The notes: generated from the sequence alone by a model not told the origin. Positions 54,979-64,000 are shown, counted from the first letter of the stretch. The stretch: 64,000 nt of DNA from Variovorax paradoxus EPS (GCF_000184745.1 NC_014931.1:4402001-4466000), one strand, 5' to 3'. Program-made: numbers and translations.

Positions 54979-55683
54979 GCTGGTGTGCGCTTTCTAAAAG
55001 TGGTTGCACGTCATGTGGTCAGACGGTCAGGGTGTTCACGCAACCTGGCCGTCGCCTTTTGCGCCTCACATTCGCATCGATGGCACTTGGCGGGCCATCG
55101 ACACCCGCAGTGAGGCAGGCGGTTGATTCATTCACTCATCCGTTCATTTCTCTTCCGGATTGTTCGTCGCTCCTTTCTTTCTTGCTTGCTTGCTTTCACA
55201 CTGCGCTGTTCGTCGGTCACTCAGTGCAGCGTCTGGTCGCTGGGGCATTCACTGTAGAGAAGCAAAGCCGCGCGGGAGAAAAGAATTCGTCGAGGAATTC
55301 TCGAATTCGCGAGGCATCTTTCGGGCAATGGCCGAGAGACTGCCGGGGGACACAAAGCACTGACAGTCGCAGACGTTTCGCGCGCCGGCGCGGCGCTAAT
55401 TCGGCTGCTGTCGGCGAAGGAAAAAAGCAAACAAATCAGGTGCTGTTGCTGCGATGTCCGCAGCAGCGCCAGACGTTGGCCGATTGCCGCAGGCACGCCG
55501 CACAGCAGCTTGATGACGCCAATCACATCGAGCTCCCGAAGTGCGCCGCCTCGTCGACGGCCTCGAAGCTCGCGATGAGCAGCAGGTTGTTCGCGAACAC
55601 GCGCGTATCGCACCGAACATTAGATACATCGGAAAGACCGGCCAGCTCTCGCGCTCGGCGCTCCGAACCCCGTCTTGACTTCG
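54979..55683. other. Gene-poor intergenic stretch
   Basis: About 700 bases without a convincing gene. Open frames here are short and have no recognisable protein character. It contains a pyrimidine-rich tract (CTTTCTTTCTTGCTTGCTTG, about 55171-55193) and three GAATTC sites within 26 bases (55283-55308). The last 70 bases carry ATTAGATACATC-like sequence just upstream of the yqjI operator. It may hold an RNA or a decayed gene, but I see no supportable call. Confidence 0.5.
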
Positions 55684-55703
55684 TTTTAGATATATATCTA
55701 AAA
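55684..55703. promoter_or_regulatory. YqjI-type operator, 20-bp perfect palindrome
   Basis: TTTTAGATATATATCTAAAA is a perfect palindrome ending 31 bases before the PadR-like regulator start. Further GATACATC motifs flank it at about 55622 and 55711. PadR-type YqjI represses its own gene and a neighbouring ferric-reductase gene by binding AT-rich palindromes of this sort. Confidence 0.75.
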
Positions 55704-55734
55704 TTGTTTCGATACATCCTTCAAGGACTTCGAC

Positions 55735-56367
55735 ATGAGACACCCCCACTTCGGCCATCACCACCACAACCACCACTGCCACGCCCCCCGCGGCGAGCAC
55801 GGAGACGGCTTCTCCGGCGGCCGCGGCCGGCACGGTCATGGCGAGGGCGACCTCGGCGACGACCAGCGCATGCCCGGAGGCCGCGGCGGTCGCGGCGGCG
55901 GGCGCGTGTTCGGCCACGGCGGCCTGCGCTTCGTGCTGCTGCAGCTCATCGCCGACAAGCCTTCGCACGGCTACGAGCTCATCAAGGCCATCGAAGACCG
56001 CCTGGGCGGCAGCTATGCGCCGAGCCCCGGCGTGGTCTACCCGACCCTCACGCTGCTCGAAGAGATGGGTCATCTGAGCGTGGAAACGGCCGACACCGGC
56101 GGCCGCAAGCGCTACAGCATCACCCCGGGCGGCCAGGAATTCCTGGCTGCCAACCGCGAAACGGCCGACGCCATGATGGCCCGCATGACGGGCGGCGTGG
56201 ACGGCGCGGGCCCGCGCGGCGGACGTCCGCCGCAGGTCACGCGCGCCATCGAAAACCTGAAGCTCGCCATGCGCATGCGCCTGTCGGGCACGCCCCTCAC
56301 AGAACAACAAGCCCACGATTTCGCCGCGGTGCTCGACAGCGCCGCACAACAGCTAGAGCGCATCTGA
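55735..56367 (+). CDS. yqjI: PadR-family regulator, YqjI-like, with His-rich N-terminus
   Basis: A 210-residue regulator. The first 60 residues are His/Gly-rich (FGHHHHNHHCHAPRGEHGDG), as in E. coli YqjI, where they bind nickel. The PadR winged helix follows (LQLIADKPSHGYELIKAIED RLGG, PSPGVVYPTLTLLEEMG, RKRYSITPGGQEFL). It lies just upstream of a siderophore-interacting protein gene, which is the YqjI-YqjH arrangement. Expected function: nickel-responsive repressor linking Ni excess to iron homeostasis. Confidence 0.85.
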   Translation: MRHPHFGHHHHNHHCHAPRGEHGDGFSGGRGRHGHGEGDLGDDQRMPGGRGGRGGGRVFGHGGLRFVLLQLIADKPSHGYELIKAIEDRLGGSYAPSPGVVYPTLTLLEEMGHLSVETADTGGRKRYSITPGGQEFLAANRETADAMMARMTGGVDGAGPRGGRPPQVTRAIENLKLAMRMRLSGTPLTEQQAHDFAAVLDSAAQQLERI

Positions 56368-56382
56368 ACTTCTTCTTTTGAC

Positions 56383-57231
56383 ATGACCGACTTCACAACC
56401 ACCACCACTGCTTCTTCCTCCAACACACCCGACCGCACGCCGCGCCGCGTGCGCCACGACCTTCGCTTTCGCCAGCTCACGGTGAAGACGGTGCAGCGCG
56501 TGACGCCGCACCTCATCCGCATCGTGCTGACGGGCGACGACCTCGCGGGCTTCACGAGCCTGGGGTTCGACGACCACGCGAAGATCTTTTTCCCCGACGC
56601 GACCACGGGCAAGCTCACGCTGCCGACGGCCGGGCCCGACGGTCCGATCTGGCCCGCGAGCGGCCGCCCGACGATGCGCGACTACACGCCGCGCCGCCAC
56701 GACGCGAAGGCGAACACGCTGGAGATCGACTTCGCGCTGCACGACGCCGGCCCCGCCACGCAATGGGCCGAGAACGCCAAGCCCGGCGACACGCTGGGCG
56801 TGGGCGGGCCGCGCGGCTCGTTCATCGTGCCGACCGAGTTCGACTGGCACCTGCTCATCGGCGACGACACCGCCCTGCCCGCCATCTCGCGGCGCCTGGC
56901 CGAACTGCCGGCCGGTGCGCGGGTGGTGGTGCTGGCGGAAGTCGACAGCGAAGCGGACGAGATTCCGTTCGAGACCGAGGCTGAACTTACGCTGCAGTGG
57001 GTGCATCGCCGTGGTGCCGAAGCGGGCGTGAGCACGGTGCTGGTCGATGCGCTGAAGGCGGCGAAGCTGCCGGCCGGCGACTTTCATGCGTGGGTCGGGT
57101 GCGAGTCGGGCATTGCGAAGGCACTGCGCGCGCATCTGGTGAGCGAGCGCGGCGCGAATCCGAAGTGGACCCGGGCGTCGGGCTACTGGCGGCGCGGCGC
57201 TGCGGCCACGCACGATTCGCACGACGAGTGA
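56383..57231 (+). CDS. yqjH: Siderophore-interacting protein (YqjH/ViuB-like ferric reductase)
   Basis: A 282-residue FAD- and NAD(P)H-binding protein that releases iron from ferric siderophores in the cytoplasm. It has the FAD-binding RDYTPRRHDAKANTLEIDFA LHDAGPATQWAE with R-x-Y-T, GVGGPRGSF, and a C-terminal SIP domain with FHAWVGCESG. The upstream regulator and the operator fit the yqjI-yqjH pair. The first 20 residues are Ser/Thr-rich. Confidence 0.88.
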   Translation: MTDFTTTTTASSSNTPDRTPRRVRHDLRFRQLTVKTVQRVTPHLIRIVLTGDDLAGFTSLGFDDHAKIFFPDATTGKLTLPTAGPDGPIWPASGRPTMRDYTPRRHDAKANTLEIDFALHDAGPATQWAENAKPGDTLGVGGPRGSFIVPTEFDWHLLIGDDTALPAISRRLAELPAGARVVVLAEVDSEADEIPFETEAELTLQWVHRRGAEAGVSTVLVDALKAAKLPAGDFHAWVGCESGIAKALRAHLVSERGANPKWTRASGYWRRGAAATHDSHDE

Positions 57232-57236
57232 TCGGG

Positions 57237-57360
57237 TCTTGCTCCTTCCCCTCCCGGGGGAAGGTTGGGATGGGGGCACGCGGCGCTTGTCAGGCGCAGT
57301 GCTTCATCGAACGCCGCGAGCCCCCACCCCTGCCCTCCCCCGGAAGGGGAGGGAGCAAGA
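57237..57360. repeat. Long imperfect inverted repeat (bidirectional terminator or mobile repeat)
   Basis: Arms 57237-57277 and 57320-57360 are inverted copies: TCTTGCTCC at the outer left and GGAGCAAGA at the outer right match perfectly, as do CCCCTCCC-type inner blocks. It lies between convergent yqjH and corA. A similar repeat is familiar to me from Comamonadaceae intergenic regions, so it is probably a dispersed element used as a terminator; this is recall. Confidence 0.65.
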
Positions 57361-57366
57361 CAAAAC

Positions 57367-58344
57367 TCAGAGCCAGCCGGCGCGCCTGAAGCGGTAGTAC
57401 AGATACCCGCAGGTGCTGACGATGAGTCCCAGCGCCACCGCATAGCCGTACTTGAATTTCAGCTCGGGCATGTTCTCGAAGTTCATGCCCCAGATGCCGG
57501 CGAACGCGGTGCACACCGCGAAGATGCTGGCCCAGGCGGCAAGCCGCTTGGTCACCTCGCTGTCTTCGATGGTCACCATCGACAGGTTCACCGCAATGGC
57601 GGTGCCGATGGTGTCGCGCATCGCGTCGATCGAACCGTTGATGCGGCCCAGGTGATCGCCCACGTCCCGAAAGTACTCCTGCGTGCCCATGCAGACCTGC
57701 GGCACGCGCCCGCCGTACAGCTTGCCCGCCGCCTCCACGAGCGGCGCCACCGCGCGCTTCAAGGTCATGCTGCGGCGCTTCAGGTCGTAGAGCTGCTTGA
57801 TCTTGTCGCGCGCCGCGCCGCTGTGCCCGAAGATCTGCTGCTCGATGGTTTCGAGCTCGACCTCGAGCGCATCGATGACGGGAAAGTAGCGGTCGACCAC
57901 CGCGTCCATCAGCGCATAGAGCACGAAGCCAGCGCCGTTGCGCAGCAGGTCGGGCTCGCGCTCGCAGCGCTCGCGCACGCCCAGAAACCCCTGCTGGCTG
58001 CGGTTGCGCACCGAGAGCACGTAGTTGCGGCCGACGAACACGTCGACCTCGCCCACGTTCACGCAGTGCTCGCCCTCGGCCGAGGGCTCCACCAGGTGCA
58101 TGACGACGAAGAGCGAGTCGCCGTACTCCTCGACCTTGGGGCGCTGATGGCCGTGGTGAGCGTCTTCGACGGCGAGCGGGTGCAGGTTGAATTCCGCCTG
58201 CATCTCGGCGAGCTCCTCGGGCGAGGGATCGCTCAGCGCCACCCACACGAAGCAGCCGGGACGGGTGATGTAGTCGCTGATGTCCTCGACGGGAATGTCG
58301 GCGAGCTTGGCGCCGTTTTCGTAGGCCACGCAGTTGATCAGCAT
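57367..58344 (-). CDS. corA: CorA-family Mg/Co transport protein
   Basis: A 325-residue inner-membrane channel. It has a large cytoplasmic N-terminal domain (MLINCVAYENGAKLADIPVE ... DDAHHGHQRPKVEEYGDSLF-type HHxxQRPKxExY) and two C-terminal helices. The diagnostic G-M-N is in FAGIWGMNFENMPEL, at the end of the pore helix. The start is the ATG at 58342-58344; frame runs further upstream but as a shadow. It carries Mg, Co or Ni. Confidence 0.9.
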   Translation of the reverse strand: MLINCVAYENGAKLADIPVEDISDYITRPGCFVWVALSDPSPEELAEMQAEFNLHPLAVEDAHHGHQRPKVEEYGDSLFVVMHLVEPSAEGEHCVNVGEVDVFVGRNYVLSVRNRSQQGFLGVRERCEREPDLLRNGAGFVLYALMDAVVDRYFPVIDALEVELETIEQQIFGHSGAARDKIKQLYDLKRRSMTLKRAVAPLVEAAGKLYGGRVPQVCMGTQEYFRDVGDHLGRINGSIDAMRDTIGTAIAVNLSMVTIEDSEVTKRLAAWASIFAVCTAFAGIWGMNFENMPELKFKYGYAVALGLIVSTCGYLYYRFRRAGWL

Positions 58345-58387
58345 CGGTGCTCGTCCAGGGTCAATCGTGAAGCTTGAGGCGCGGCGG

Positions 58388-59032
58388 TCAGGCGGCCGCG
58401 TCGGGATTCGAAGCCGCTGCCAGGTCGCGGGTAGCGGCCAGCGAGGCCTCGATGGCCTGGGTCTCGGCCTTGAGCAAGGCGAGGCCCTTTTCGGCGAATG
58501 CGGCGTGGCTTGCGGTGTCGGCCCAGAGGCTCGTCGCGGCTTCGGCGCATGTGAGCGACGTGAATCGGATGCGGCCCTTCGCCAGGTCGATGAAGCGCTT
58601 CTCGCGCAGCGGGTCCGCACGGTCCCAGGCACCGCCGATGAGCACGCGCTTGCCGCGCTTGATGCGGGGTTCGCGCTCGGCGAAGAAAGGCAGCTTGGCG
58701 GAGACCCAGCCGAGCATGCCGCTGTTCAATGCGGTGTCGAAGTCGGAGGGTGCGGTGTGCGCCTTTGCGTAGTCACGCAGGGTGCCGAGTTGATAGAGCA
58801 CCGGGTCCTTGGGGCCGGACGGTCCGCCTTCCACGGGCCTGATGGTGGACGGGCCAGCGCTTCCGCCCTTCTCGGGCCGCTTCGACTTGCGCAGGTCGGC
58901 AAGCTGGGCCGGCGGCATGCAGAGATAGAGCGCCGCGAGCTCCGCGGGCAAGGTGGCGGTGTCCGGCAGCGCGTTCGCTTCAGGGCCTTTGAGTTCTTCC
59001 GGGAGGGCCATGGGCGCCTTGTTGTTCTTCAC
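58388..59032 (-). CDS. Conserved-looking hypothetical protein
   Basis: About 214 residues from the GTG at 59030-59032, or about 207 from the ATG at 59009-59011 (MALPEELKGPEANALP). It is soluble, with no signal or membrane segment, a basic middle (REPRIKRGKRVLIGGAWDRA) and a C-terminal helix rich in Ala/Glu. I do not recognise a family. It is divergent from mutS and upstream of corA on the same strand. Confidence 0.65.
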   Translation of the reverse strand: MKNNKAPMALPEELKGPEANALPDTATLPAELAALYLCMPPAQLADLRKSKRPEKGGSAGPSTIRPVEGGPSGPKDPVLYQLGTLRDYAKAHTAPSDFDTALNSGMLGWVSAKLPFFAEREPRIKRGKRVLIGGAWDRADPLREKRFIDLAKGRIRFTSLTCAEAATSLWADTASHAAFAEKGLALLKAETQAIEASLAATRDLAAASNPDAAA

Positions 59033-59105
59033 GCGGGGTTTGCGCGGGGGGATTTTAGGACGGTGATGAAAAGTGCCGCCCGCCCCGTCCCCGATAATCG
59101 CCCCA

Positions 59106-61763
59106 GTGAAAACGACGACTGCTCAACCCATTTCCCCCACCAGCGACCTCTCCGGGCACACGCCCATGATGGCGCAGTACCTGGGCCTCAAGGCGGACCA
59201 TCCGGACACCCTGCTCTTCTACCGGATGGGCGATTTCTACGAACTGTTCTGGGCCGATGCCGAAAAGGCCGCGCGCTTGCTCGACATCACCCTCACCCAG
59301 CGCGGCCAGTCGGCCGGCCAGCCCGTGGTGATGTGCGGCGTGCCTTTCCATGCGGTCGATACGTACCTCGCGCGGCTCATCAAGCTGGGCGAATCGGTGG
59401 CCATCTGCGAGCAGGTGGGCGAGGTCGGCGCGAGCAAGGGGCCGGTGGAGCGCAAGGTGATGCGCGTGGTCACGCCCGGCACGCTGACCGATTCGGAACT
59501 GCTCAGCGACAAGAGCGAATCGCTGTTGCTCGCGGTGCATGCGGGCACGCGCAATTTCTGCGGGCTCGCGTGGCTCAGCGTGACGGGTGCCGAACTGCGG
59601 CTGGCCGAGTGCCCGGCCGATGCGCTCGAAGCGTGGATCGCGCGCATCGCGCCGAGCGAACTGCTCTACAGCGCCGAGGTGACGCCGGCTTTCGAGCAAC
59701 GCCTGAAAGCCGCTCGCACCGCAACGCCGTTCACCCTCTCGATTCGCCCCGCGTGGCAGTTCGACGGAGGCCTGGGCGAGCGCAAGCTCAGCGAGCAGAT
59801 GGGCAGCAACAGCCTGGCCGCGTGGAACGCCGAATCGCTCACCAATGCGCATGCCGCGGCGGCCGCGCTGCTGGGCTATGCCGAACACACGCAGGGCCGC
59901 GCGCTTTCGCACGTGCAGCGGCTGTCTGTCGAGCGCGACGGCGACCTGATCGAGCTGCCGCCCACCACGCGGCGCAACCTCGAACTGGTGCAGACGCTGC
60001 GCGGCGAAGACTCGCCCACGATGTTCTCGCTGCTCGACACCTGCATGACGGGCATGGGCAGCCGGCTCGTGAAGCGCTGGCTGCTGTCGCCACGTCGTGA
60101 CCGCAGTGAAGCGCAGGCGCGGCTCGAGGCGATCGCCGCGCTGCAGTCCACCGTGCTCGGCGGTACTGCCGCGCCATGGCGCACGCTGCGGGAGCAACTG
60201 AAGAACACGAGCGACGTCGAGCGCATTGCGGCGCGCATCGCGCTGCGCCAGGTGCGTCCGCGCGAGTTGCTGGCGCTGCGCCTGGCGCTCGACAAGGCCG
60301 AGCAACTGGCACCGCTGCTGCCTGCTTCCGCTCCGTTGCTGACACGCATCGCCGAGCGGCTCGCGCCGCCGCCGGGCTGCGCCGATCTGCTGGTGAGCGC
60401 GATCAAGCCCGACCCGTCGGCGCTGGTGCGCGACGGCGGCGTGATCGCGACCGGCCACGACGCCGAGCTCGACGAGCTGCGCGCCATCAGCGACAACTGC
60501 GACGACTTTCTGCTGAAGCTCGAAATCAGCGAACGCGAGCGCACCGGCATCAGCAACCTGCGGGTGCAGTTCAACCGGGTGCACGGCTTCTACATCGAGG
60601 TGACGCAAAGCGCGCTCTCGAAGGTGCCCGACAACTACCGCCGCCGCCAGACGCTGAAGAACGCCGAGCGCTTCATCACGCCCGAGCTGAAGGCTTTCGA
60701 AGACAAGGCGCTGAGCGCGCAAGACCGCGCGCTGGCCCGCGAGAAGTGGCTCTACGAGCAGCTGCTCGATGCACTGCAGCCCTCGGTGCATGCGCTCACG
60801 CAACTGGCCGGCGGCATCGCGACGCTCGATGCGCTGTGCGCGCTGGCCGAGCGCTCGCACACGCTGCACTGGCGCGCACCGACCTTCGTGTCGCACCCGT
60901 GCATCGAGATCCAGCAGGGGCGGCATCCGGTGGTGGAAGCGCGCCTCGCCGAAAAGTCGTCGGGCGGCTTCATCGCCAACGACACGCAGCTCGGACCGCA
61001 GCAGCGCATGCAGGTCATCACCGGCCCGAACATGGGCGGTAAGTCGACGTACATGCGGCAGGTGGCGATCATCGTGCTGCTCGCCTCCATCGGCTCGCAC
61101 GTGCCGGCGGCGGCCTGCCGGCTCGGGCCGATCGATGCGATCCACACGCGCATCGGCGCGGCGGACGACCTGGCGAATGCGCAGTCGACCTTCATGCTGG
61201 AGATGACCGAGGCCGCGCAGATCCTGCACAGTGCCACCGCGCAATCGCTGGTGCTGATGGACGAAATCGGCCGCGGCACCAGCACCTTCGACGGGCTGGC
61301 GCTGGCCGCGGGCATCGCGGCGCAGCTGCACGACCGCAGCAAGGCCTTCACGCTGTTCGCGACCCACTACTTCGAGCTGACCGAGTTTCCGGCCACGCAC
61401 CACGGCGCGGTGAACATGCATGTGAGCGCGACCGAGGCAGGCCGCGACATCGTGTTCCTGCACGAAATGCAGCCCGGCCCGGCCAGCAAGAGCTACGGTA
61501 TTCAAGTCGCGCGGCTTGCCGGCATGCCGGCGGCCGTGGTCAACCATGCGCGGCAGGCGCTCGAAGCACTCGAATCGCAGCATGCGCAGACGCGTGCACA
61601 GGTCGACCTGTTCGCGCCCCCTCCGGTGGCCGAGACGCCGCTGGCCAGCGCCGTAGAATCCGCGCTGGCCGCGCTAGACCCCGACACCATGAGCCCGCGC
61701 GAGGCCCTCGACGCGCTCTATGCCCTCCAAAAACTGAACACGCGTGAACGCAGTGCCGCCTGA
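59106..61763 (+). CDS. mutS: DNA mismatch repair protein MutS
   Basis: An 885-residue MutS. It has the mismatch-contacting GDFYELF motif near residue 40, the connector, lever and clamp domains, and the ATPase with [13 protein letters not shown] (Walker A), [20 protein letters not shown] (Walker B and signature) and THYFELTEF. The C-terminal tail includes the dimer/tetramer region ([16 protein letters not shown]). The GTG at 59106 is preferred; a GTG at 59073 is possible. The function is recognition of replication errors. Confidence 0.95.
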   Translation: MKTTTAQPISPTSDLSGHTPMMAQYLGLKADHPDTLLFYRMGDFYELFWADAEKAARLLDITLTQRGQSAGQPVVMCGVPFHAVDTYLARLIKLGESVAICEQVGEVGASKGPVERKVMRVVTPGTLTDSELLSDKSESLLLAVHAGTRNFCGLAWLSVTGAELRLAECPADALEAWIARIAPSELLYSAEVTPAFEQRLKAARTATPFTLSIRPAWQFDGGLGERKLSEQMGSNSLAAWNAESLTNAHAAAAALLGYAEHTQGRALSHVQRLSVERDGDLIELPPTTRRNLELVQTLRGEDSPTMFSLLDTCMTGMGSRLVKRWLLSPRRDRSEAQARLEAIAALQSTVLGGTAAPWRTLREQLKNTSDVERIAARIALRQVRPRELLALRLALDKAEQLAPLLPASAPLLTRIAERLAPPPGCADLLVSAIKPDPSALVRDGGVIATGHDAELDELRAISDNCDDFLLKLEISERERTGISNLRVQFNRVHGFYIEVTQSALSKVPDNYRRRQTLKNAERFITPELKAFEDKALSAQDRALAREKWLYEQLLDALQPSVHALTQLAGGIATLDALCALAERSHTLHWRAPTFVSHPCIEIQQGRHPVVEARLAEKSSGGFIANDTQLGPQQRMQVITGPNMGGKSTYMRQVAIIVLLASIGSHVPAAACRLGPIDAIHTRIGAADDLANAQSTFMLEMTEAAQILHSATAQSLVLMDEIGRGTSTFDGLALAAGIAAQLHDRSKAFTLFATHYFELTEFPATHHGAVNMHVSATEAGRDIVFLHEMQPGPASKSYGIQVARLAGMPAAVVNHARQALEALESQHAQTRAQVDLFAPPPVAETPLASAVESALAALDPDTMSPREALDALYALQKLNTRERSAA

Positions 61764-61791
61764 GCGGGCCTGATTCATGCGAGACGAACTC

Positions 61792-62631
61792 ATGACTTAT
61801 TGCGTAGGCATCAAACTCAACGCCGGCCTGGTGTTTCTCTCCGACTCGCGCACGAATGCGGGCGTGGACCACATCAGCACCTTCCGCAAGATGATCGTCT
61901 ACGAGCAGCCGGGCGACCGGGTGATGGTGCTGCTGTCCTCGGGCAACCTGAGCATCTCGCAGTCGGTGCGCGAAATCCTGCAGATCGAGGAATTGCGCGA
62001 AACCCGCGAAGACGGCTCGCAAGGCGACCCGATCACCATCTGGAACGCCAAGAGCATGTTCGACGCCGCCCGCGTGCTGGGCTCGGCGGTGCGCCATGTG
62101 TACGACCGCGATGCCGAGGCGCTGAAGCACGCGGGACTCGACTTCAACGTGTCCTTCATCTTCGGCGGGCAGGTCAAGGGCGAAGGCATGCGGCTGTTCC
62201 TGGTCTACGCCGCGGGCAACTTCATCGAGGCGACGACCGAGACGCCTTATTTCCAGGTGGGCGAATCGAAGTACGGCAAGCCGGTGCTCGACCGCGTGCT
62301 CACGCCCGAAACGCCGCTGGACGAAGCCGCCAAGTGCGCGCTGGTGTCGATGGACTCGACGATGAAGTCGAACCTGTCGGTGGGCCTGCCGCTCGACCTG
62401 GTGGTGTACGAAGCCAACAAGTTCGAGACCGACCGGGTGATCTGCATCGACGCCGACAACCCCTACTACCGGATGATGCACAACAGCTGGGGCCAGAAGC
62501 TGCGCGAGGTGTTCGACAGCATCGAAGACCCGGTGTGGGACGACAGCCATACCGAGCACCCGCTGAAGATGCCGGCCACGCGGCACGGCGCGCTGCGCAA
62601 GATCTCCACCCCCGACGAAAAGCTCATCTGA
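61792..62631 (+). CDS. Anbu-type proteasome-like peptidase
   Basis: About 279 residues starting MTYCVGIKLNAGLVFLSDSR, with Thr2 as likely N-terminal nucleophile after Met removal. The fold matches the ancestral beta-subunit (Anbu/BPH) family related to HslV and proteasome beta subunits (SDSRTNAGVDHISTFRKM, DFNVSFIFGGQV). An ATG at 61777 (MRDEL) would bury the Thr and is rejected. Anbu operons often include an ATP-grasp-like protein and a transglutaminase; neither is here. It forms open-helical assemblies in related bacteria; the substrate is unknown. Confidence 0.87.
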   Translation: MTYCVGIKLNAGLVFLSDSRTNAGVDHISTFRKMIVYEQPGDRVMVLLSSGNLSISQSVREILQIEELRETREDGSQGDPITIWNAKSMFDAARVLGSAVRHVYDRDAEALKHAGLDFNVSFIFGGQVKGEGMRLFLVYAAGNFIEATTETPYFQVGESKYGKPVLDRVLTPETPLDEAAKCALVSMDSTMKSNLSVGLPLDLVVYEANKFETDRVICIDADNPYYRMMHNSWGQKLREVFDSIEDPVWDDSHTEHPLKMPATRHGALRKISTPDEKLI

Positions 62632-62645
62632 GCCCGGCATCGGCC

Positions 62646-63464
62646 ATGGCCATGCCGCCCGTCGTCTTCTCGCACGGCAACAGCTTTCCGGCGAGCACCT
62701 ACCGCGTCGTTCTCGACAGCCTGCGCAATCGCGGCTTCGAGGTCGATGCCATCGAGAAATTCGGGCACGACCCGAAGTACCCCGTCACCGACAACTGGCC
62801 GCACCTGGTGCAGCAGCTGGCCGATTTCGCCAAGGTGCGCGCAGATCGCGCGGGCGGGCCGGTGTTCCTGGTCGGCCATTCGCTCGGCGGATTCTTGAGC
62901 CTGATGTGCGCGGCGCTGCACCCGGCGCTCGCGCGCGGCGTGGTGCTGATCGATTCGCCGATCCTCGGCGGCTGGCGCGCCAACACGCTCAACGTGGTCA
63001 AGCGCACGCCGCTCATGAAGAGCATTTCGCCCGGCGCCATCAGCCAAAAGCGCAAGAACAGCTGGGCGCACCGCGAGGCGGTGTTCGAGCATTTCCGCAG
63101 CAAGAAGGCGTTTGCGAAGTGGGACGAGCAGATGCTGCACGACTACATCGACCACGGCACCTTTGACGGGATCGCTGCGGGGGAAGACAGCCGCGAGCTG
63201 AGCTTCGACCGCGACGTGGAAACCGCGATCTACAACACCCTGCCCCACAACCTGGGCGCGCTGCTGCGCAAGCACCCGCTCAAGTGCAAGGCGGCGTTCA
63301 TCGGTGGGCGGCAGTCGGCCGAGATGAAGCGGGTGGGCATGGCGATGACCGAGCAGGTGACCAAGGGCCGCATCACGATGCTCGACGGCACGCATCTTTT
63401 CCCGATGGAAAAGCCGCTGGCCACCGCGGCTGCCGTCGAGGCGGCGCTGCGCAACCTGCTGTAA
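62646..63464 (+). CDS. Alpha/beta hydrolase
   Basis: A 272-residue hydrolase starting MAMPPVVFSHGNSFPASTYR. It has the oxyanion HG motif (FSHGNS), nucleophile elbow GHSLGG (VFLVGHSLGGFLSLM) and a likely catalytic His in DGTHLFPMEKP. It is 14 bases downstream of the Anbu gene and may be co-transcribed. The substrate is unknown; esterase or haloperoxidase-type are possible. Confidence 0.87.
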   Translation: MAMPPVVFSHGNSFPASTYRVVLDSLRNRGFEVDAIEKFGHDPKYPVTDNWPHLVQQLADFAKVRADRAGGPVFLVGHSLGGFLSLMCAALHPALARGVVLIDSPILGGWRANTLNVVKRTPLMKSISPGAISQKRKNSWAHREAVFEHFRSKKAFAKWDEQMLHDYIDHGTFDGIAAGEDSRELSFDRDVETAIYNTLPHNLGALLRKHPLKCKAAFIGGRQSAEMKRVGMAMTEQVTKGRITMLDGTHLFPMEKPLATAAAVEAALRNLL

Positions 63465-63482
63465 GGCCTCAAGCGTCAGGCC

Positions 63483-63998
63483 TCAGGCGGAAGCGGGACG
63501 GCATTCGATGCCGTCGCCGATGCGCAGGACGCCGCCGCGCAAGACCCGCGCCGTCACGCCGCCGTGGCCGCGCATGGCGTTGTAGCCGCCGGGGCCGAGC
63601 AGCTCTTCCATCCGAGAACAGGGCTCGCAGGGGCCGCTGATTTCGAGCAGCACCTCGGCGCCGATGGCCAGCACCAGCGGCTGGTCGCGAAAGAGCGAGC
63701 GCGCCGCCAGCAGGTTCAGGCCCGAGACGACCAGGTTGCGCCGCAGCCCTTCGGCATCGACGCGCGCATGGCCGGTGAGCGCGGCGATCACCGGCAGGTG
63801 CTCCTGCTGGATCAGCGAGACCTGCCGCTTGCCGCCGGGGCGCGCGGCGGCGATGCGGTCGCCTTCCAGCCCGCGCCCTTCCACCGCCATGGCCTCGTCC
63901 ACGGACAGCACCGGCGCCCGGCGCGCCGGCCGCAGCAGGATGGCGTCGAGGCGGCCGGGCCGCGCGAATTGCCGGGTCAGTTCGTGGAGGTCGGGCAT
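63483..63998 (-). CDS. MOSC-domain protein (second copy)
   Basis: A 171-residue MOSC protein. The domain has [34 protein letters not shown] with the conserved Cys and the GGV closing motif. Compared with the YiiM-like protein at 35127 it is short, resembling stand-alone MOSC sulfurase C-terminal domains. It converges on the hydrolase. Complete, with its ATG at 63996-63998, two bases from the right edge. Confidence 0.85.
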   Translation of the reverse strand: MPDLHELTRQFARPGRLDAILLRPARRAPVLSVDEAMAVEGRGLEGDRIAAARPGGKRQVSLIQQEHLPVIAALTGHARVDAEGLRRNLVVSGLNLLAARSLFRDQPLVLAIGAEVLLEISGPCEPCSRMEELLGPGGYNAMRGHGGVTARVLRGGVLRIGDGIECRPASA

Positions 63999-64000
63999 GC

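Noticed and set aside
55221..55613. A 130-codon minus-strand frame in the gap before yqjI
   Set aside because: Composition is that of random high-GC sequence, with no signal, motif or neighbour support.
59055..61583. An 842-codon minus-strand frame opposite mutS
   Set aside because: It mirrors the mutS gene exactly and has no recognisable domain; mutS has complete motifs.
61777..61791. Upstream ATG for the Anbu gene
   Set aside because: It would place five residues before MTYCVG and hide the N-terminal Thr needed for catalysis.

Overview
The window is about 64 kb of high-GC DNA that reads like a chromosome of a Comamonadaceae betaproteobacterium, most probably Variovorax or a close relative. 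The grounds are the strong G/C bias at third codon positions, Bug-type (TctC-like) binding proteins, czc-style metal efflux genes, MOSC, SUFU and Anbu proteins, and G/C-rich intergenic hairpin repeats of a kind I associate with this family (recalled, not searched). No rRNA, tRNA, CRISPR array, intact insertion sequence or replication origin was recognised.

Layout. 1-5580: a heavy-metal RND efflux locus (czcCBA-like, czcA cut by the left edge), a czcI-like small periplasmic protein, and a divergent czcR/czcS two-component pair, closed by a 24-bp minisatellite and a hairpin. 5741-10882: a CPA2 antiporter, then a hybrid sensor kinase with a receiver-only protein, facing an OmpR-type regulator. 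10886-13292: three translationally coupled exported proteins (DUF4148, DUF305, YVTN beta-propeller). 13540-14572: an HxlR regulator divergent from a carboxymuconolactone-decarboxylase-like gene, with twin palindromic operators. 14601-16189: a promoter, a leaderless 25-codon leader peptide with three Cys codons, a terminator and a cysteinyl-tRNA synthetase gene interrupted by a frameshift. 16202-19040: cadA/cadR-type Cd/Pb/Zn export and its MerR regulator. 19116-23290: two oxidoreductases, their LysR regulator and an MFS carrier. 23413-29521: core genes cysE, trmJ, suhB, a FUSC protein and an MscS channel. 29598-38027: AraC, VOC, a short UvrA paralog, CMD, redoxin, MOSC, SUFU, DUF1275 and MarR genes. 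38120-41515: two Bug binding proteins and a sulfatase. 41536-43282: an AbiE toxin-antitoxin pair with a palindromic operator. 43407-51078: a DUF2946-like protein, a TonB receptor and a four-gene dipeptide/nickel-type ABC operon with overlapping stop/start codons. 51074-51591: a decayed TDT transporter. 51592-54600: an AT-rich island with two divergent genes of unknown family. 55684-57231: a yqjI/yqjH-like metal-responsive pair with a perfect palindrome. 57367-63998: corA, a hypothetical gene, mutS, an Anbu proteasome-like gene, a hydrolase and a second MOSC protein.

Main points of interest. (1) The AT-rich island pairs an HNH-nucleotidyltransferase fusion with a zinc-ribbon protein that ends in a HEPN-like RNGSHH motif. 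That resembles a divergent, enlarged HEPN-MNT toxin-antitoxin or defence module. (2) The cysS paralog has all the parts of a cysteine-responsive transcription attenuator, and its reading frame breaks exactly at a Cys codon. (3) Several regulator genes come with operators readable by eye (HxlR, CadR/PbrR, AbiEi, MarR, YqjI). Metal handling recurs throughout: czc, cad, a DUF305 protein with a Met/His tail, a TonB/ABC uptake system, yqjIH and corA.
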